64,000 nt of DNA from Cellulomonas chitinilytica (lineage in GTDB: Bacteria; Actinomycetota; Actinomycetes; Actinomycetales; Cellulomonadaceae): positions 62,001 through 126,000 of the forward strand of contig NZ_BONK01000014.1 in the NCBI RefSeq assembly GCF_016862675.1, in the 5' to 3' direction. The notes beneath the pieces were generated by a model that was not told the origin of the DNA, did not search any database, and saw nothing but the letters and a program-made list of their open reading frames with translations. Below are positions 61,960 through 64,000 of this stretch, in pieces. The position numbers and the translations under genes are program-made. How positions within the stretch are numbered: the first letter of the stretch is position 1; each line of letters starts with the position of its first letter.

Positions 61960-62060
61960 GCGGTGCCACGCTCGACGAGACCGCGGACGGCTCGGGAGGA
62001 CGGGCCGTCGACCGGGACGACGACCGCCGGCACGCGTCGACGGACCAAGGGGGCAGGCAC

Positions 62061-62585
62061 GTGGCCGAGGTCGAGCACGTGGTGGTCATGGGCGTCGCGG
62101 GGTCCGGCAAGACGACGGTCGCCCGCATCCTCGCCGCACGGCTCGACCGGCCCCTGGGCGAGGCCGACGAGTTCCACCCGCCCGAGAACGTCGCGAAGAT
62201 GGCCGCCGGCACGCCGCTCGTCGACGAGGACCGCTGGCCCTGGCTCCGCACCATCCGCGACTGGCTGACCGCGCACGCCCGTGAGGGCCGCAGCACCGTG
62301 GTGACGTGCTCGGCGCTCAAGGTCGCGTACCGCGACGTGCTGCGGGAGGCCGAGGGGCGCGTGCGGTTCGCCCACCTGGCGGCTCCCGAGGCCCTCATCG
62401 AGGACCGCATGGGGGCACGTGCCGGGCACTTCATGCCACCGGAGCTCCTGCCCTCGCAGTACCGGACGCTCGAGCCGCTCACCGACGCGGAGGACGGGTT
62501 CGTCGTCCCGGTCGACGTCCCGCCCGAGGAGGTCGCCGAACGGGTCCTGGACGCGCTCGCGCACGACCGGGAGGTGCGGCCGTGA
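62061..62585 (+). CDS. gntK: Gluconokinase
   Basis: 174-residue kinase that converts gluconate to 6-phosphogluconate. The P-loop GVAGSGKTT lies at about residues 11-19, the substrate motif DEFHPPENVAKMAAGTPL at about 35-52 and CSALKVAYRDVLR near 79-91. Length fits GntK. The GTG at 62061 has AGGGGG upstream. Its stop overlaps the gluconate permease start (GTGA), so uptake and phosphorylation are coupled. Confidence 0.95.
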   Translation: MAEVEHVVVMGVAGSGKTTVARILAARLDRPLGEADEFHPPENVAKMAAGTPLVDEDRWPWLRTIRDWLTAHAREGRSTVVTCSALKVAYRDVLREAEGRVRFAHLAAPEALIEDRMGARAGHFMPPELLPSQYRTLEPLTDAEDGFVVPVDVPPEEVAERVLDALAHDREVRP

Positions 62586-63958
62586 TCGCGGCACAGCTCC
62601 TCGCGGCGGACCCACCCGACGTCAGCGAGACCAGGCTGATCGTCGCCGCGGTCATCGGCATCGCGACGATCGTCCTGCTCATCGTCGCCCTCAAGCTCCA
62701 CCCGTTCCTCGCCCTGACGATCGGCTCGGGTGTCCTCGCCGTCGCGGCGGGCATCCCCTACCCGGACGCGTTCACCAGCTTCAGCGCCGGTCTGGGCACG
62801 ACGGTCGCCGGTGTCGGCGTCCTCATCGCGCTCGGGGCGATCATCGGCAAGATGCTCATCGACAGCGGCGGCGCCGACGAGATCGTCGACACGATCCTGA
62901 GCCGCACCCCCGTGCAGCGGCTGCCGTGGGCGATGGCGCTCATCGCGTTCATCATCGGCATCCCGCTGTTCTTCGAGGTCGGCGTGGTGCTGCTCATCCC
63001 CATCGTCATGCTCGTCGCGCACCGCTCGCGGGTGTCCCTGATCCTCGTCGGCATCCCGGCCCTCGCGGGCCTGTCGGCGCTGCACGGCCTCGTGCCACCG
63101 CACCCCGGACCGCTCATCGCGATCGACGCGCTGAACGCGAACCTCGGGATGACGCTCGGCCTGGGCCTGCTCGTCGCGATCCCGACCGTGGCGATCAGCG
63201 GTCCGCTCCTCGCCAAGCCGATGAACCGCTGGGTGCCGCTCCCGCCGCCGGAGTCGTTCCTCGGCGAGGCCCGTCAGGACGAGGACGCGAAGCGGCCGGC
63301 GTTCGCGACGGCGCTCACCGTGGTGCTCCTGCCCGTCGTCCTCATGCTGGCCCGGACCATCGACGAGAGCCTCGGGTTCGACGACACTCCAGTCGGCAAG
63401 TTCTTCCTCTTCCTGGGCACCCCGCTGGTCGCGCTGCTCATCACGTCCCTGGTGGCCCTCGTCGCGTTCGGGACGGCCCTCGGTCGCACCCGCGACGAGG
63501 TCAGCGCGCTGGTCGGCGCGTCGTTCATGCCCATCGCGGGCATCCTGCTGATCGTCGGCGCGGGCGGTGGGTTCAAGCAGACCCTCGTCGACTCGGGCAT
63601 CGGCGACGTCATCGGCAAGAGCCTCGCGGACGCCCCGATCTCCCCGCTGATCGCCGGCTGGCTCGTCGCGGTCCTCATCCGTCTCGCCACCGGCTCCGCC
63701 ACCGTCGCCACGATCACCGCCGCCGGCCTCGTGGCCCCGCTCGCCGCCGACCTGTCCACGTCGCACGTCGCGCTGCTGGTGCTCGCGATCGGCGCCGGGT
63801 CGGTGTTCTTCAGCCACGTGAACGACGCCGGGTTCTGGCTGGTCAAGGAGTACTTCGGCATGACGGTGGGCCAGACGTTCAAGACGTGGTCGGTCATGGA
63901 GACCGTGCTGTCCGTGACCGCGCTGATCTTCGTGCTGCTGCTGGGCCTGGTCGTCTAG
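62582..63958 (+). CDS. gntP: Gluconate permease, GntP family
   Basis: 458-residue symporter with about twelve or more membrane segments. Family motifs include GVGVLIALGAIIGKMLIDSG (about 75-94), IPLFFEVGVVLLIPI (about 126-140), and the C-terminal ATGSATVATITAAGLVAP and FSHVNDAGFWLVKEYFGM. The GTG at 62582 overlaps the gluconokinase stop. A hairpin begins seven bases after the end. Feeds the pentose phosphate or Entner-Doudoroff routes through GntK. Confidence 0.95.
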   Translation: MIAAQLLAADPPDVSETRLIVAAVIGIATIVLLIVALKLHPFLALTIGSGVLAVAAGIPYPDAFTSFSAGLGTTVAGVGVLIALGAIIGKMLIDSGGADEIVDTILSRTPVQRLPWAMALIAFIIGIPLFFEVGVVLLIPIVMLVAHRSRVSLILVGIPALAGLSALHGLVPPHPGPLIAIDALNANLGMTLGLGLLVAIPTVAISGPLLAKPMNRWVPLPPPESFLGEARQDEDAKRPAFATALTVVLLPVVLMLARTIDESLGFDDTPVGKFFLFLGTPLVALLITSLVALVAFGTALGRTRDEVSALVGASFMPIAGILLIVGAGGGFKQTLVDSGIGDVIGKSLADAPISPLIAGWLVAVLIRLATGSATVATITAAGLVAPLAADLSTSHVALLVLAIGAGSVFFSHVNDAGFWLVKEYFGMTVGQTFKTWSVMETVLSVTALIFVLLLGLVV

Positions 63959-63964
63959 CGACCT

Positions 63965-64000
63965 GCCGACGGGCGCGGAGGGGGGTCCACGCCCGTCGGC
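63965..64000 (+). terminator. Hairpin after gluconate permease
   Basis: GCCGACGGGCG pairs perfectly with CGCCCGTCGGC (11 bp) around a 14-base loop; the window ends at the last base of the stem, so any T run is unseen. Confidence 0.7.

Overview
The window comes from a high-GC actinobacterium. Nearly every third codon position is G or C, GTG starts are common, and Shine-Dalgarno-led genes are mixed with genes that look leaderless. Gene content fits Cellulomonadaceae or a relative: an assimilatory nitrate reductase fused to a flavoprotein reductase, ANTAR and SpoIIE-type regulators, an F420-type oxidoreductase, and plant-polysaccharide glycosidases with an ABC importer. The genus is inference. 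I see no rRNA, tRNA, CRISPR array, insertion sequence, prophage or plasmid gene; this looks like ordinary chromosome with many small operons.

Left part (1-10.7 kb): the 5' part of nirB (cut by the window edge), a DUF1697 protein, a NatAB-type ABC exporter, a HIT hydrolase, an NfeD-like/flotillin pair, a membrane-anchored sulfite-oxidase-like molybdoenzyme, and the nitrate transporter narK. nirB and narK share a promoter layout: a three-part GlnR-like box, then a TANNNT -10 box, at matching distances. 10.8-22.6 kb: META-domain lipoprotein, secreted serine protease, PPK2, NhaA, SRPBCC protein, a SDR/DsbA-like/epimerase operon, a lipoprotein / atypical Nramp / two PRC-barrel operon, a serine hydrolase and an alkyl-DNA methyltransferase.

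22.8-35 kb: a zinc-ribbon membrane protein with repeated Ig-like segments, an APC permease, MscS coupled to a nucleoside-kinase-like protein without a P-loop, AlkA, a DUF4349 lipoprotein, YciI, a GlxA-type regulator, an MFS carrier and a ROK regulator. 35-43.8 kb is a sugar locus: GH36 alpha-galactosidase, GH127 beta-L-arabinofuranosidase, two ABC permeases and a binding lipoprotein, flanked by the ROK and a LacI regulator.

43.9-64 kb: AI-2E-family membrane protein, an Mrr-like protein with a coiled coil, the 1402-residue nitrate reductase/flavoprotein fusion, an acyl-CoA ligase behind a strong palindromic operator, a DUF6518-like protein, a LysR/YeiH divergent pair, YqeY, DUF4242, an AraC regulator, an NTF2-like protein, a two-gene PAS-ANTAR-STAS / PAS-PP2C-HATPase-STAS signalling operon, an F420-type oxidoreductase, and gluconokinase plus gluconate permease.

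Nitrate use is spread over three places: import (narK), nitrate to nitrite (46.5 kb fusion) and nitrite to ammonium (nirB). Several convergent pairs are separated by strong bidirectional hairpins. Best candidates for something new: the atypical Nramp operon, the Mrr-like coiled-coil protein, the ANTAR/partner-switch operon, and the P-loop-less kinase coupled to MscS.
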